Below are positions 27,906-38,442 of a stretch of DNA of 64,000 nt, piece by piece. The notes under the pieces were generated by a model that made no database searches, was not told the DNA's origin, and saw only the letters and a program-made list of their open reading frames with translations. The first letter of the stretch is position 1; every line of letters starts with the position of its first letter. The DNA is taken from contig NZ_BPWA01000001.1 in assembly GCF_020521555.1 (NCBI RefSeq), forward strand, positions 1,364,001 to 1,428,000. The letters are read 5' to 3'. Position numbers and translations under genes: made by a program. Source of the DNA: Rodentibacter sp. JRC1. GTDB taxonomy: Bacteria; Pseudomonadota; Gammaproteobacteria; Enterobacterales; Pasteurellaceae.

Positions 27906-27988
27906 ACTGGCATTTCACCGCACTTTATGGTATAAATCACGCCGCTCTTTTTCTTGTTAAAAAGAGCAAATTTAACTGAAATAACACA

Positions 27989-28055
27989 CACATATCATCA
28001 AGGCTTCATCGGGGTGCCAAACGGTCGATGAGCTGATATGTGGAGGCTCAACCCC
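27989..28055 (+). ncRNA. rpsB leader RNA (autogenous control by S2)
   Basis: Between the ACT gene and rpsB. The outer stem ACATATCA (27990-27997)/TGATATGT (28034-28041) encloses CATCG (28007-28011)/CGATG (28026-28030). The loop GGGGT (28011-28015) is complementary to ACCCC (28051-28055), which suggests a pseudoknot. This conserved layout, with the GGGGTGCC and GGAGGCTCAACCCC elements, matches the rpsB 5' leader of gammaproteobacteria through which S2 represses its own operon. Confidence 0.75.
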
Positions 28056-28073
28056 AATTAAAAGGAAAATATT

Positions 28074-28796
28074 ATGGCACAAGTTTCAATGCGCGATATG
28101 ATCAACGCGGGCGTACACTTCGGACACCAAACTCGTTACTGGAATCCACAAATGAAACCTTTCATTTTCGGTGCCCGTAATGGTGTTCACATCATCAATC
28201 TTGAAAAAACCTTACCTTTATTCAATGAAGCGCTGGCTGAATTAACTCGTATTGCGAGCAACAACGGTAAAGTTTTATTTGTTGGTACAAAACGCGCAGC
28301 ATCCGAAGCAGTTCAAGCTGCAGCATTAGACTGTCAACAATATTATGTAAATCACCGTTGGTTAGGTGGTATGTTGACTAACTGGAAAACGGTTCGTCAA
28401 TCAATTAAACGTTTAAAAGATTTAGAAGCTCAATCTCAAGACGGTACTTTCGACAAATTAACCAAAAAAGAAGCGTTAATGCGTACCCGTGAGATGGAAA
28501 AACTTGAATTAAGCCTTGGCGGTATCAAAGATATGGGTGGCTTACCGGATGCATTATTCGTTATCGGTGCAGACCACGAACACATCGCAGTAAAAGAAGC
28601 AAACAACCTAGGTATTCCGGTATTTGCTATTGTTGATACCAACTCAACTCCGGCAGGCGTGGATTTTGTAATTCCGGGTAACGATGACGCAACCCGCGCA
28701 ATCCAACTTTACGTCACTGCGGCAGCGGCGGCAGTGAAAGAAGGTCGTGGTAACGAAGCTCAAGTAGCTGAAGAATTAGCGGCAGACGCTGAATAA
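28074..28796 (+). CDS. rpsB: 30S ribosomal protein S2
   Basis: Small-subunit protein of 240 residues. Signatures: [20 protein letters not shown] near the start, [25 protein letters not shown] and [26 protein letters not shown] (residues about 180-205). It follows the S2-responsive leader and precedes tsf, the standard rpsB-tsf operon. Confidence 0.98.
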   Translation: MAQVSMRDMINAGVHFGHQTRYWNPQMKPFIFGARNGVHIINLEKTLPLFNEALAELTRIASNNGKVLFVGTKRAASEAVQAAALDCQQYYVNHRWLGGMLTNWKTVRQSIKRLKDLEAQSQDGTFDKLTKKEALMRTREMEKLELSLGGIKDMGGLPDALFVIGADHEHIAVKEANNLGIPVFAIVDTNSTPAGVDFVIPGNDDATRAIQLYVTAAAAAVKEGRGNEAQVAEELAADAE

Positions 28797-28817
28797 TTCA
28801 AGTTATCGAAATAAGGC

Positions 28818-28860
28818 ATAGCCCTTATTAATCAAAACGATTAATTGGCACAGGGGCTAT
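28818..28860 (+). terminator. Hairpin in the rpsB-tsf gap
   Basis: ATAGCCC (28818-28824) pairs with GGGCTAT (28854-28860), and inside it ATTAATC pairs with GATTAAT. T-rich sequence follows. A partial terminator at this place is usual in rpsB-tsf operons and sets the S2:EF-Ts ratio. Confidence 0.6.
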
Positions 28861-28931
28861 AATTTAGTCCCTGTTATTTTATCTAAAAAGTCGGTGAAAA
28901 ATAACCGCACTTTAAGACTGAGGATTTTAAA

Positions 28932-29783
28932 ATGGCTGAAATCACAGCATCATTAGTAAAAGAACTTCGCGAACGTACCGGCGCGGGTATGATGGAATGT
29001 AAAAAAGCATTAGTTGAAGCTAACGGCGATATTGAGTTAGCAATCGACAATATGCGTAAATCCGGTCAAGCAAAAGCTGCGAAAAAAGCAGGTCGTGTGG
29101 CGGCTGAAGGTGTGATTCTTGCTCGTGTCGGCACAGGTTTCGGCGTATTGGTCGAAATGAACTGTGAAACCGACTTCGTAGCGAAAGATGCAGGATTCTT
29201 AGGTTTAGCAAATGAAGTGGCTGACTTTGCAGCAGCAAACAAAGGCACAACTATCGAACAATTACAGGCTCAATTTGAAGAAAAACGTGCTGCGTTGGTT
29301 GCAAAAATCGGTGAAAATATGACGATTCGCCGTGTTGCTTACTTAGAAGGACAAGTTCTTGCGCAATACTTACACGGTGCGAAAATCGGTGTATTAGTCG
29401 CAGGTGAAGGTTCTGAAGAAGAATTACGTAAAGTCGCAATGCACGTTGCGGCATCTAAACCGGAATTTGTAAATCCGGAAGATGTTTCTGCTGAAGTTGT
29501 TGAACACGAACGTCAAATTCAAATCGACATTGCAATCAACTCCGGTAAACCAAAAGAAATCGCAGAGAAAATGGTTGAAGGCCGTATGAAGAAATTCACC
29601 GGCGAAGTATCTTTAACCGGTCAAGCATTCGTTATGGATCCTTCCGTATCCGTTGGCGATTACTTAAAATCTGTCAATACCAAAGTAACCAACTTCATCC
29701 GTTTAGAAGTAGGCGAAGGTATTGAGAAAGTGGAAGAAGATTTTGCCGCAGAAGTAGCGAAAATCACCGGCGGTAACGCTTAA
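28932..29783 (+). CDS. tsf: Elongation factor Ts
   Basis: Nucleotide exchange factor for EF-Tu, 283 residues. N-terminal UBA-like domain with [20 protein letters not shown], then [11 protein letters not shown] (the TDFV contact with EF-Tu) and the dimerisation/core repeats. An uptake signal (ACCGCACTT) lies 20 bases upstream. It ends at a clear terminator. Confidence 0.98.
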   Translation: MAEITASLVKELRERTGAGMMECKKALVEANGDIELAIDNMRKSGQAKAAKKAGRVAAEGVILARVGTGFGVLVEMNCETDFVAKDAGFLGLANEVADFAAANKGTTIEQLQAQFEEKRAALVAKIGENMTIRRVAYLEGQVLAQYLHGAKIGVLVAGEGSEEELRKVAMHVAASKPEFVNPEDVSAEVVEHERQIQIDIAINSGKPKEIAEKMVEGRMKKFTGEVSLTGQAFVMDPSVSVGDYLKSVNTKVTNFIRLEVGEGIEKVEEDFAAEVAKITGGNA

Positions 29784-29804
29784 TTTTCTTATTTTTTAGA
29801 TATG

Positions 29805-29837
29805 AAAAAAGCCGATAATTTCTATCGGCTTTTTTTC
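29805..29837 (+). terminator. Terminator after tsf
   Basis: AAAGCCGATA (29808-29817) pairs with TATCGGCTTT (29823-29832), followed by a run of Ts. Confidence 0.88.
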
Positions 29838-29890
29838 TTTTTGTAAACTAAAAAATACCTTTTGTAAAGGTGCTTTTTAGGATGTCGTCT

Positions 29891-29942
29891 CGCAGTTGTA
29901 CAAGATATTATTTCGGCTCTCTGCCACAGCTACATAATGTCG
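29891..29942. repeat. Possible vestige of the palindromic repeat family
   Basis: CGCAGTTGTACAAGA at 29891-29905 and CAGCTACATAATGTCG near 29927-29942 resemble the left and right terminal repeats of the 56606 copy (GCAGTTGCACAAAA and CTGCTACATAATACCG), with no GTAGGG core between them. It lies in the tsf-glycosyltransferase gap. The match is short and made by eye. Confidence 0.3.
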
Positions 29943-29949
29943 ATTTTTA

Positions 29950-31015
<1,066 letters not shown>

Positions 31016-31059
31016 TATTTCTCCTATTTGTTGTAGAAAACGGTTGGATTGTATCGTGC

Positions 31060-32613
31060 TTAAGGGCGAATATCTATTGCCGGATCGTCATCTTTGCGAT
31101 ATTTTCTATCAATTTTTTTCTGCAAACCGAAATCATCGTTATCCGCTTCATTAGAGAATAAATCCTTTTCTTGCGTGAGTTTTGGATTTTTTATCCCGAT
31201 CCAATTTGCAATGCCTTCCAAGAAATTTAGGCCGGATTTAAATACTTTGTATTCGTGGCGTTGCGTATCATCAGAAGAAATCTTAAATAAAGGAATATCA
31301 TGATGTTCACGACTGAAACAATTTTGATTGAACAATAGTACATTGTGTTTTTCATCTTGCTGATGGCATAAACCGTGGTCGGAAAGATAAATCATCGAAA
31401 AAGTGCGGTGCGTTTTTTGTCCGTTTTCTTGCAGCTGCTCATATACCTGCTTTAAAAAGTCATCGGTTTTTTTAATAGAAGAAATATAGCAGTTTAAATA
31501 ATTAAATTTCGGCTCAATATCTTCATCTTTAAAAATTTTCGGATAATCTTCCAGACGATCGCAAGCTAACGGATGAGAACCGTAAATATGTAACAAGATA
31601 AAGCGTTTGCCTTGTGTCGGTGTTTCCAACACTTGGGTAAATTTCGGCAATAAGTCAAAATCGCTATAATTGGTGGAGTTAAAACTGCCGCCTTTTTTTA
31701 AGAAGATCATCTCATCTGATTTTGAGGCAAGGGAAGAAACCGGTGTATCAAATTCACCTAAAAAACCTTGGTTAGACAACCAATAGGTGTTGATGCCGGC
31801 TGATTTGATTAAGTCCACCAAACTTAACTCATAGCTCGGTTCCCATTTTTCTTTATCGGGAAGTGTGAACATTAGGCGTAGCGAGGCAATGGTGTTTGTC
31901 CCCGGCGAACGTAATCCGTCAATTAATGTACCCTTGGCATTCGACATAAAAGGCGTATTTTCAATAGGATAGCCATAGGCGTGATGATAATCTTTGCGTG
32001 CGCTTTCCCCCAGTACAATCACATAATCATCGTATCGGCTATTTTCTAAAGTGGATTTTCCCCAATTATCCGATTGCGACATCCGTTTTAATTTATTCAT
32101 TTCATCATAAATTTTTACCGTGGAACCGATGGCTTCCTTTAACGGTTCGGCAAGAGGGAGGGAATAGGCGAAAAGCAATGTCGAAAGAGCGATAAATGTT
32201 TTGTTTCGATAAAATTTAATACCGAATTTGACCGCACTTTTATACTGTATAAATACCAAAGTGGGAATAGCAAAAGCGATGAGGTAACTACTCATTGGAA
32301 TTTGCAACAAAAATTCTTTGGTTTCCAGCATATCCGTGGCGAAAATCGAGGCGATATATTGATAGCTCGGCGCACCGAAATTTAATCCTGTGGGGGTATA
32401 AATGGCGTATATGCAAGCAAGTGGAAACATAACAAAGTAGAAACTTTTTTTACTGCTGCTCAGTAGTAGAATAAGGGTTGCTGTGAGTAAAGTAAGCCAA
32501 ATATTAGGGTGAGGGAACATCCCTGAGCCGATTAACATAAAATAAGCGGCTGCTATTGCGCAGGCAAAAATAAAAAGTGCGGTCAAAATCAGCGATGTTT
32601 TTTGTGTTTTCAT
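31060..32613 (-). CDS. Phosphoethanolamine transferase, sulfatase/EptA superfamily
   Basis: Inner-membrane enzyme that moves phosphoethanolamine from phosphatidylethanolamine to a sugar or lipid A of LOS. About five membrane segments fill the first 170 residues. The periplasmic alkaline-phosphatase-like domain has [19 protein letters not shown], the nucleophile Thr in [18 protein letters not shown], and the zinc ligands in LSDHG plus REHHDIPLF. 517 residues, normal for the family. The acceptor cannot be told. The position next to pyrH matches Haemophilus chromosomes. It is 44 bp upstream of the phase-variable glycosyltransferase and points the same way, so they may share a transcript. Confidence 0.87.
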   Translation of the reverse strand: MKTQKTSLILTALFIFACAIAAAYFMLIGSGMFPHPNIWLTLLTATLILLLSSSKKSFYFVMFPLACIYAIYTPTGLNFGAPSYQYIASIFATDMLETKEFLLQIPMSSYLIAFAIPTLVFIQYKSAVKFGIKFYRNKTFIALSTLLFAYSLPLAEPLKEAIGSTVKIYDEMNKLKRMSQSDNWGKSTLENSRYDDYVIVLGESARKDYHHAYGYPIENTPFMSNAKGTLIDGLRSPGTNTIASLRLMFTLPDKEKWEPSYELSLVDLIKSAGINTYWLSNQGFLGEFDTPVSSLASKSDEMIFLKKGGSFNSTNYSDFDLLPKFTQVLETPTQGKRFILLHIYGSHPLACDRLEDYPKIFKDEDIEPKFNYLNCYISSIKKTDDFLKQVYEQLQENGQKTHRTFSMIYLSDHGLCHQQDEKHNVLLFNQNCFSREHHDIPLFKISSDDTQRHEYKVFKSGLNFLEGIANWIGIKNPKLTQEKDLFSNEADNDDFGLQKKIDRKYRKDDDPAIDIRP

Positions 32614-32746
32614 ATTATTTTTTCTTTGAAGTAAGAGTGTCTATTATCCATCTTTCAAATGTAATTTCCATCTTTAACTTCTTCACTCTTATTCGGTTAT
32701 TTTATAAAATAGGGCGATTTTTTTAAGCCAAAAAAAGGAAAAGACA

Positions 32747-33460
32747 ATGAGCCAACCGATTTATAAACGTATTTTATTGAAATTAAGTGGTGAAGCATTA
32801 CAAGGCGATGAAGGATTTGGTATCGACCCTTCTATTCTCGATCGTATGGCATTAGAGATTAAAGAACTTGTCGAAATGGGGGTGGAAGTCGGTGTCGTGC
32901 TTGGCGGCGGTAACTTATTCCGTGGTGCAAAACTGGCCAAAGCAGGAATGAATCGTGTAGTCGGCGATCACATGGGAATGCTTGCCACCGTAATGAACGG
33001 TTTGGCGATGCGTGATGCTCTTCATCGTGCGGATGTTAATGCAAAATTAATGTCTGCCTTCCAGTTAAACGGTATTTGTGATACTTATAACTGGTCTGAA
33101 GCGATCAAAATGTTGCGTGAAAAACGCGTTGTGATTTTCTCAGCCGGTACAGGTAGTCCGTTTTTTACCACTGATTCCGCCGCTTGTTTACGTGGTATTG
33201 AAATTGAAGCGGACGTGGTGTTGAAAGCAACGAAAGTGGATGGGGTATATGATTGTGATCCGGCAAAAAATGCCGATGCAACACTTTATAAATCCCTCAC
33301 TTATGCAGAAGTGATTGATAAGGAATTACAAGTAATGGATTTAGCCGCCTTCACACTTGCCCGTGATCATGGTATGCCGATTCGGGTGTTCAATATGGGA
33401 AGAGCCGGGGCATTACGCAATGTAGTTTTAGGTACTGATGAAGGCACAACAATTTGCTAG
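32747..33460 (+). CDS. pyrH: Uridylate kinase
   Basis: Phosphorylates UMP to UDP; bacterial hexameric amino-acid-kinase-fold enzyme. 237 residues with [40 protein letters not shown] and [14 protein letters not shown]. The ATG follows AAAAGGAAAAG. It precedes frr, as in most gammaproteobacteria, but a terminator lies between them. Confidence 0.97.
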   Translation: MSQPIYKRILLKLSGEALQGDEGFGIDPSILDRMALEIKELVEMGVEVGVVLGGGNLFRGAKLAKAGMNRVVGDHMGMLATVMNGLAMRDALHRADVNAKLMSAFQLNGICDTYNWSEAIKMLREKRVVIFSAGTGSPFFTTDSAACLRGIEIEADVVLKATKVDGVYDCDPAKNADATLYKSLTYAEVIDKELQVMDLAAFTLARDHGMPIRVFNMGRAGALRNVVLGTDEGTTIC

Positions 33461-33476
33461 TACGAAATTGAATATA

Positions 33477-33506
33477 AAACGGTGGAATAAGATTCTGCCG
33501 TTTTTC
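33477..33506 (+). terminator. Terminator after pyrH
   Basis: AAAACGG...GAAT and ATTC...CCGTTTT arms form an interrupted stem followed by TTTTT. Confidence 0.7.
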
Positions 33507-33614
33507 ATTTAAGCGAGATTCGTTTATCGCCGATGATAAAACAATTCAAAAATAGTAAAAAATCCAGTAAAATCACCCCGTTTTATTTTTAGCTAAATAT
33601 AAAAGGACAATGTT

Positions 33615-34172
33615 ATGATTAATGAAATTAGACAAGATGCCGAACAGCGTATGGAAAAAAGCATCGAAGCATTGAAGGGACATATCGCTAAAATCCGTAC
33701 AGGTCGTGCACAGCCAAGCTTATTAGATGCGATCCAAGTGGAATATTACGGTGCGGCGACCCCTCTTCGTCAGTTGGCAAATGTAGTGGCTGAAGATGCC
33801 CGTACATTGGCGGTAACGGTGTTTGATCGTTCATTAATCGGCGCGGTAGAGAAAGCGATTTTAACTTCTGATTTGGGCTTAAATCCCTCTTCTGCCGGTA
33901 CTACAATCCGTGTGCCGCTTCCGCCGTTAACGGAAGAACGTCGCCGTGATTTGATTAAAATCGTGAAAGGCGAGGGAGAACAAGGCAAAGTGGCGATTCG
34001 TAACGTGCGTCGTGATGCGAATGATAAAATCAAAGCCTTGTTGAAAGATAAAGAAATCAGTGAAAATGATCAGCATAAAGGCGAAGAAGTGATCCAAAAA
34101 TTAACTGACCAATATATCAAAAAAGTTGATGAAATTTTGGCGGATAAAGAAAAAGAATTAATGGATTTCTAA
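33615..34172 (+). CDS. frr: Ribosome recycling factor
   Basis: Splits post-termination ribosomes together with EF-G. 185 residues (the usual length). Signatures are [45 protein letters not shown] and [15 protein letters not shown] [13 protein letters not shown]. The ATG follows AAAAGGACAATGTT. Confidence 0.97.
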   Translation: MINEIRQDAEQRMEKSIEALKGHIAKIRTGRAQPSLLDAIQVEYYGAATPLRQLANVVAEDARTLAVTVFDRSLIGAVEKAILTSDLGLNPSSAGTTIRVPLPPLTEERRRDLIKIVKGEGEQGKVAIRNVRRDANDKIKALLKDKEISENDQHKGEEVIQKLTDQYIKKVDEILADKEKELMDF

Positions 34173-34190
34173 TTTTCTGAACCGATTATT

Positions 34191-34217
34191 GGGGCAGACC
34201 TCGTGTCTGCCCTTGTT
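34191..34217 (+). terminator. Hairpin between frr and dxr
   Basis: GGGCAGAC and GTCTGCCC form a perfect 8-bp stem (34192-34199/34205-34212), followed by a weak T-rich stretch. Confidence 0.5.
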
Positions 34218-34251
34218 CTATTCTTATTTTTCAAAGTGCAGTTAATATTTT

Positions 34252-35448
34252 ATGCAAAGACAAAATATCGTGATTTTAGGGGCGACAGGATCTATCGGAC
34301 AAAACACCTTATCGGTGATTGAACATAATCCTGAAAAATACCACGCCTTTGCGCTTGTCGGAGGCAAAAATGTGGAATCTATGTTTGAAAAATGCGTGAA
34401 ATTTCAACCGCACTTTGCCGCACTTGATGATCTAAATGCCGCTAATGTATTGCGTGAAAAACTGAAAAAACAAGGCATTGCAACTGAAGTCTTGGCAGGG
34501 CAACACGCAATCTGTGAATTGGCGGCACACCCTGAAGCAGATCAAGTGATGGCGGCAATTGTGGGGGCTGCGGGGCTTCTTCCTACCTTGTCAGCGGTAA
34601 AAGCCGGTAAACGGGTTTTATTGGCGAACAAAGAAGCATTGGTGACTTGCGGGCAGATTTTTATTGATGCGGTAAAGGATGCAGGCGCAACCTTGCTGCC
34701 TGTAGATAGCGAACATAATGCGATTTTTCAATCCTTGCCACCGGAAGCGCAGAAAAAAATAGGCTTTTGCCCATTGAATGAATTAGGTATCAGCAAAATT
34801 GTGTTGACCGGTTCCGGCGGACCTTTTCGTTACATGCCATTAAATGAGTTCGTCAATATCACACCGGAGCAGGCCGTAGCGCACCCGAATTGGTCTATGG
34901 GGAAAAAGATTTCAGTGGATTCCGCCACGATGATGAATAAAGGGTTGGAATATATTGAAGCCCGCTGGTTATTTAATGCGAATGCTGATGAGATGGAAGT
35001 GATTATTCACCCGCAATCCATTATCCATTCTATGGTGCGTTATGTGGACGGTTCGGTGATTGCACAAATGGGAAATCCCGATATGCGAACACCGATTGCG
35101 GAAACTATGGCGTATCCACTGCGCACTTTTGCCGGGGTTGAACCTTTAGATTTCTTTAAAATCAAAGAACTGACGTTTATTGAACCGGATTTTAATCGTT
35201 ACCCTAACTTAAAACTTGCAATGGATGCATTTGCGGAAGGGCAGTATGCGACAACGGCAATGAATGCGGCAAATGAAGTGGCGGTACAAGCCTTTCTGGA
35301 ACGCCGAATTTCCTTTACTGATATTGCCCGTATTAACCGTGAATCCGTAGCGAAAATGACACATACAACCATTGTAACGATTGATGATGTGTTAGCGGTG
35401 GATGCTCAAGCCCGTGTTATTGCACAGCAACTCGTGGTCGGTCACTAA
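34252..35448 (+). CDS. dxr: 1-deoxy-D-xylulose 5-phosphate reductoisomerase
   Basis: Second enzyme of the MEP isoprenoid pathway: DXP plus NADPH gives MEP. 398 residues. NADPH motif [13 protein letters not shown], the ANKEALV segment, metal/active-site DSEHNAIFQ, the flexible loop region VLTGSGGPF, and [19 protein letters not shown]. It heads the dxr-uppS-cdsA-rseP-bamA series, and its product feeds the undecaprenyl synthase encoded just downstream. Confidence 0.97.
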   Translation: MQRQNIVILGATGSIGQNTLSVIEHNPEKYHAFALVGGKNVESMFEKCVKFQPHFAALDDLNAANVLREKLKKQGIATEVLAGQHAICELAAHPEADQVMAAIVGAAGLLPTLSAVKAGKRVLLANKEALVTCGQIFIDAVKDAGATLLPVDSEHNAIFQSLPPEAQKKIGFCPLNELGISKIVLTGSGGPFRYMPLNEFVNITPEQAVAHPNWSMGKKISVDSATMMNKGLEYIEARWLFNANADEMEVIIHPQSIIHSMVRYVDGSVIAQMGNPDMRTPIAETMAYPLRTFAGVEPLDFFKIKELTFIEPDFNRYPNLKLAMDAFAEGQYATTAMNAANEVAVQAFLERRISFTDIARINRESVAKMTHTTIVTIDDVLAVDAQARVIAQQLVVGH

Positions 35449-35475
35449 AAGTGCGGTCGTAAATAATTTCATTTT

Positions 35476-36195
35476 ATGATAGAACTCGATAAGAATAATA
35501 TTCCTGAGCACGTCGCCATTATCATGGATGGCAACGGGCGTTGGGCAAAACAACGAAATAAACTACGTATATTCGGACACACCAATGGTGTTGCAGCGGT
35601 ACGTCGAGCCGTAACTTATGCGTGCCAAATCGGTGTAAAAGTGCTGACCCTGTATGCTTTTAGCAGTGAAAACTGGAGCCGTCCGGAGAAAGAGGTCAGT
35701 GCATTAATGACCCTTTTTATGCAGGCTCTTGATCGAGAAGTGAAGAAATTGCATAAAAACGATATTCGTCTCAAAATTATCGGCGATACTTCTCGTTTTA
35801 GTGAAAAACTGCAAGAAAAAATCGCCAATGCTGAAAACTTAACGGAAAAAAATACCGCACTTACCTTAAATATTGCGGCAAATTACGGCGGCTGTTGGGA
35901 TATTGTTCAAGCGGCTCAACAACTTGCAGTAAAAGTGAAAAATAACGAGATGTTGGTGGACGACATTACGGAGCAAGCTTTCCAACAACATTTAATCACA
36001 CAAAATCAGCCTCAGGTGGATTTATTAATTCGTACTAGTGGAGAGCAGCGAATTAGCAACTTTTTGCTTTGGCAAATTGCTTATGCGGAACTCTGTTTTT
36101 TGGATGTATTGTGGCCTGATTTTTGCGAAAAAGAATTTAATCAAGCGATTGCCTGTTATCAACAACGTCATCGCCGTTTCGGTGGGACAGAATAA
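35476..36195 (+). CDS. uppS: Undecaprenyl diphosphate synthase
   Basis: cis-Prenyltransferase that makes the C55 lipid carrier for peptidoglycan and LOS. 239 residues. The signature [15 protein letters not shown] holds the catalytic Asp; [24 protein letters not shown] and [21 protein letters not shown] (shown in part) are all conserved. It lies 12 bp before cdsA. Confidence 0.96.
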   Translation: MIELDKNNIPEHVAIIMDGNGRWAKQRNKLRIFGHTNGVAAVRRAVTYACQIGVKVLTLYAFSSENWSRPEKEVSALMTLFMQALDREVKKLHKNDIRLKIIGDTSRFSEKLQEKIANAENLTEKNTALTLNIAANYGGCWDIVQAAQQLAVKVKNNEMLVDDITEQAFQQHLITQNQPQVDLLIRTSGEQRISNFLLWQIAYAELCFLDVLWPDFCEKEFNQAIACYQQRHRRFGGTE

Positions 36196-36207
36196 AGCGG
36201 AGATTTT

Positions 36208-37074
36208 ATGCTTAAAGAACGAGTTTTGTCGGCTATTGTACTTATTGCGCTGGTGTTATGCGCTTTGTTCTTATTTACCCCTTTTTATTTTGCCTTAGCT
36301 TTGGGGGGCGTTGCCACACTGGGAATATGGGAATGGACGCAATTTGCACGTTTTAAACAACCTTTAGTGCGTTTTTGTATCGCGGTCTTTCTCGGGGCAT
36401 TTATTTTTTTATGGATTTTTACCGAAAGTAATTATCTTGATGCAGGGCGGGTATTTGAACATTACTTATCACTTTTATTAATTAATTCCGTAGGTTGGTG
36501 GGTGCTAGCATTAGTGTTAGTTATTACTTATCCTACCTCGGCGAAGTATTGGAGCAAAAATAAACCGCTTCAACTGCTTTTTGCTTTTTCAACGCTAATT
36601 CCCTTTGTTGCCGCTGTATTGCGCTTGCGTTTGGATAATTACACGCAAGATCCTTATCACGGCTTATTTTTACTTCTTTATGTGTTTGTCTTAGTTTGGG
36701 CGGCAGATTCCGGGGCATATTTTGCCGGTCGTGCTTTTGGTAAACATAAGCTAGCACCGAAAGTTTCACCGGGTAAAACTTGGGAAGGCGTGTTGGGCGG
36801 TTTAATCACTGCGGCGGTTCTTGCTTTTGTATTTATTCATTTTTCAGGTGAGCGCTTATTGGGAAATCGGGCAATGTTCGGTTTTGTTATACTTTCCGTC
36901 ATTACTGTTGCTATTTCTGTTTTGGGTGATTTAACGGAAAGTATGTTCAAACGTGAATCCGGCATCAAAGATAGTAGCCAACTTATTCCGGGGCATGGTG
37001 GTGTGTTGGATCGTATTGATAGTTTAACGGCTGCCGTTCCATTTTTTTCTTATTTTTATTTCTTTGTATTGTAA
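36208..37074 (+). CDS. cdsA: Phosphatidate cytidylyltransferase
   Basis: Makes CDP-diacylglycerol from phosphatidic acid and CTP, the precursor used by PssA (also in this window). A polytopic membrane protein of 288 residues with the C-terminal signature ESMFKRESGIKDSSQLIPGH, followed by GGVLDRIDSL. It lies between uppS and rseP with short gaps. Confidence 0.95.
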   Translation: MLKERVLSAIVLIALVLCALFLFTPFYFALALGGVATLGIWEWTQFARFKQPLVRFCIAVFLGAFIFLWIFTESNYLDAGRVFEHYLSLLLINSVGWWVLALVLVITYPTSAKYWSKNKPLQLLFAFSTLIPFVAAVLRLRLDNYTQDPYHGLFLLLYVFVLVWAADSGAYFAGRAFGKHKLAPKVSPGKTWEGVLGGLITAAVLAFVFIHFSGERLLGNRAMFGFVILSVITVAISVLGDLTESMFKRESGIKDSSQLIPGHGGVLDRIDSLTAAVPFFSYFYFFVL

Positions 37075-37083
37075 GGGTTATTG

Positions 37084-38412
37084 ATGTCATTTTTGTGGTC
37101 GCTTGGTGCTTTTCTTATTGCGATTTCCGTGTTGGTGGCAGTTCACGAGTTCGGGCATTTTTGGGCTGCGCGAAAGTGCGGTGTGAAAGTACATCGTTTT
37201 TCCATTGGCTTTGGAAAAGTGATTTGGCGGCGAACGGATAAACAAGGAACGGAATTTGCACTTTCCTTAATACCGCTCGGCGGCTATGTGAAAATGCTTG
37301 ACGGACGGGCGGAAAACGTGCCGGAGGAATTGCAATCGCAAGCGTTCGATCAAAAATCCGTATTACAACGGGCGTTTATTATTGCGGCAGGTCCATTAGC
37401 GAATTTTATTTTTGCTATTTTGGCGTATTGGTTAATTTATTCTGTCGGCATTCCGAGTGTGAAACCTGTGATTGAAAATGTTTCACCTCATTCTATTGCG
37501 GCACAAGCGAAGATTGAGCCGAACTCTCAGATTATGGCGATTGACGGTGAAACCGCAGAGGATTGGGAAACCATCAATATGTTGCTGGCGGCAAAAGTGG
37601 GAACTTCCCAAGTTAATATTACTCTTTCACCTTTTGATTCTAATGTCACCTATGAAAAACAACTGGATTTATCCGATTGGACGTTTGATCCGGAAAAACA
37701 AAGTGCTTTTGAATCTTTGGGAATGAATCCGGTTCGTGCGAAGATCGAAATGACATTATCAAAAGTGGTGGAAAATTCGCCGGCACAAAAAGCAGGTTTA
37801 CAGATTGGGGACAAAATTTTAAGTGAAAATCTGACCGCACTTAAATGGCAAGATTTTGTAAAACTGGTAGAACAAGGTGAGCCTTTCCCGATTAAGATTG
37901 AACGGAACGGACAAATTTTTGACAAAATTTTGCAACCGGAACAGAAAGAAATGCGTTGGTTTGTAGGCGTAAGCCCAACCTTTTTAAATATTGGGGAGCA
38001 GTATCGAACCGAATTAAAATATGATATTCTTGACGCCCTGTTTAAGGCGGGAGAAAAAACGGCTCAATTATCTTGGCTAACGATTAAAGTTATCGGTAAA
38101 TTATTTACCGGTGATCTTTCTCTTAATAATTTAAGCGGCCCGATTTCAATTGCGAAAGGTGCGGGGGCATCTTCAAGCATTGGGTTTGTTTATTTCTTAA
38201 GTTTTATGGCACTTATTAGTGTGAATTTGGGGATTATGAATTTATTCCCGTTGCCGGTATTAGACGGAGGACATTTGGTTTTCTTGGCTGCGGAAGGTAT
38301 TAGAAGAAAGCCTGTTTCGGAACAGGTTCAGAATTTAAGTTATCGCATTGGTGCGGCATTGCTATTAACCTTAATGGCTTTTGCACTTTTCAATGATTTC
38401 TTACGTTTATAA
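37084..38412 (+). CDS. rseP: Site-2 intramembrane zinc metalloprotease RseP
   Basis: Cleaves anti-sigma factor RseA within the membrane (sigma-E response) and remnant signal peptides. 442 residues from the ATG at 37084; a TTG one codon upstream is less likely. Zinc motif HEFGH is near residue 21, the third ligand in PVLDGGHLVF, and two PDZ-like regions lie between them. It sits upstream of bamA, whose misassembled products trigger the same stress response. Confidence 0.95.
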   Translation: MSFLWSLGAFLIAISVLVAVHEFGHFWAARKCGVKVHRFSIGFGKVIWRRTDKQGTEFALSLIPLGGYVKMLDGRAENVPEELQSQAFDQKSVLQRAFIIAAGPLANFIFAILAYWLIYSVGIPSVKPVIENVSPHSIAAQAKIEPNSQIMAIDGETAEDWETINMLLAAKVGTSQVNITLSPFDSNVTYEKQLDLSDWTFDPEKQSAFESLGMNPVRAKIEMTLSKVVENSPAQKAGLQIGDKILSENLTALKWQDFVKLVEQGEPFPIKIERNGQIFDKILQPEQKEMRWFVGVSPTFLNIGEQYRTELKYDILDALFKAGEKTAQLSWLTIKVIGKLFTGDLSLNNLSGPISIAKGAGASSSIGFVYFLSFMALISVNLGIMNLFPLPVLDGGHLVFLAAEGIRRKPVSEQVQNLSYRIGAALLLTLMAFALFNDFLRL

Positions 38413-38442
38413 GTATTATTTTTTATTAATAGGATAAAGTCG

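Noticed and set aside
34191..34217. GGGCAGAC hairpin after frr as another copy of the GTAGGG element family
   Set aside because: Short single stem without the GTAGGG core or the terminal repeats; treated as a plain hairpin or terminator.
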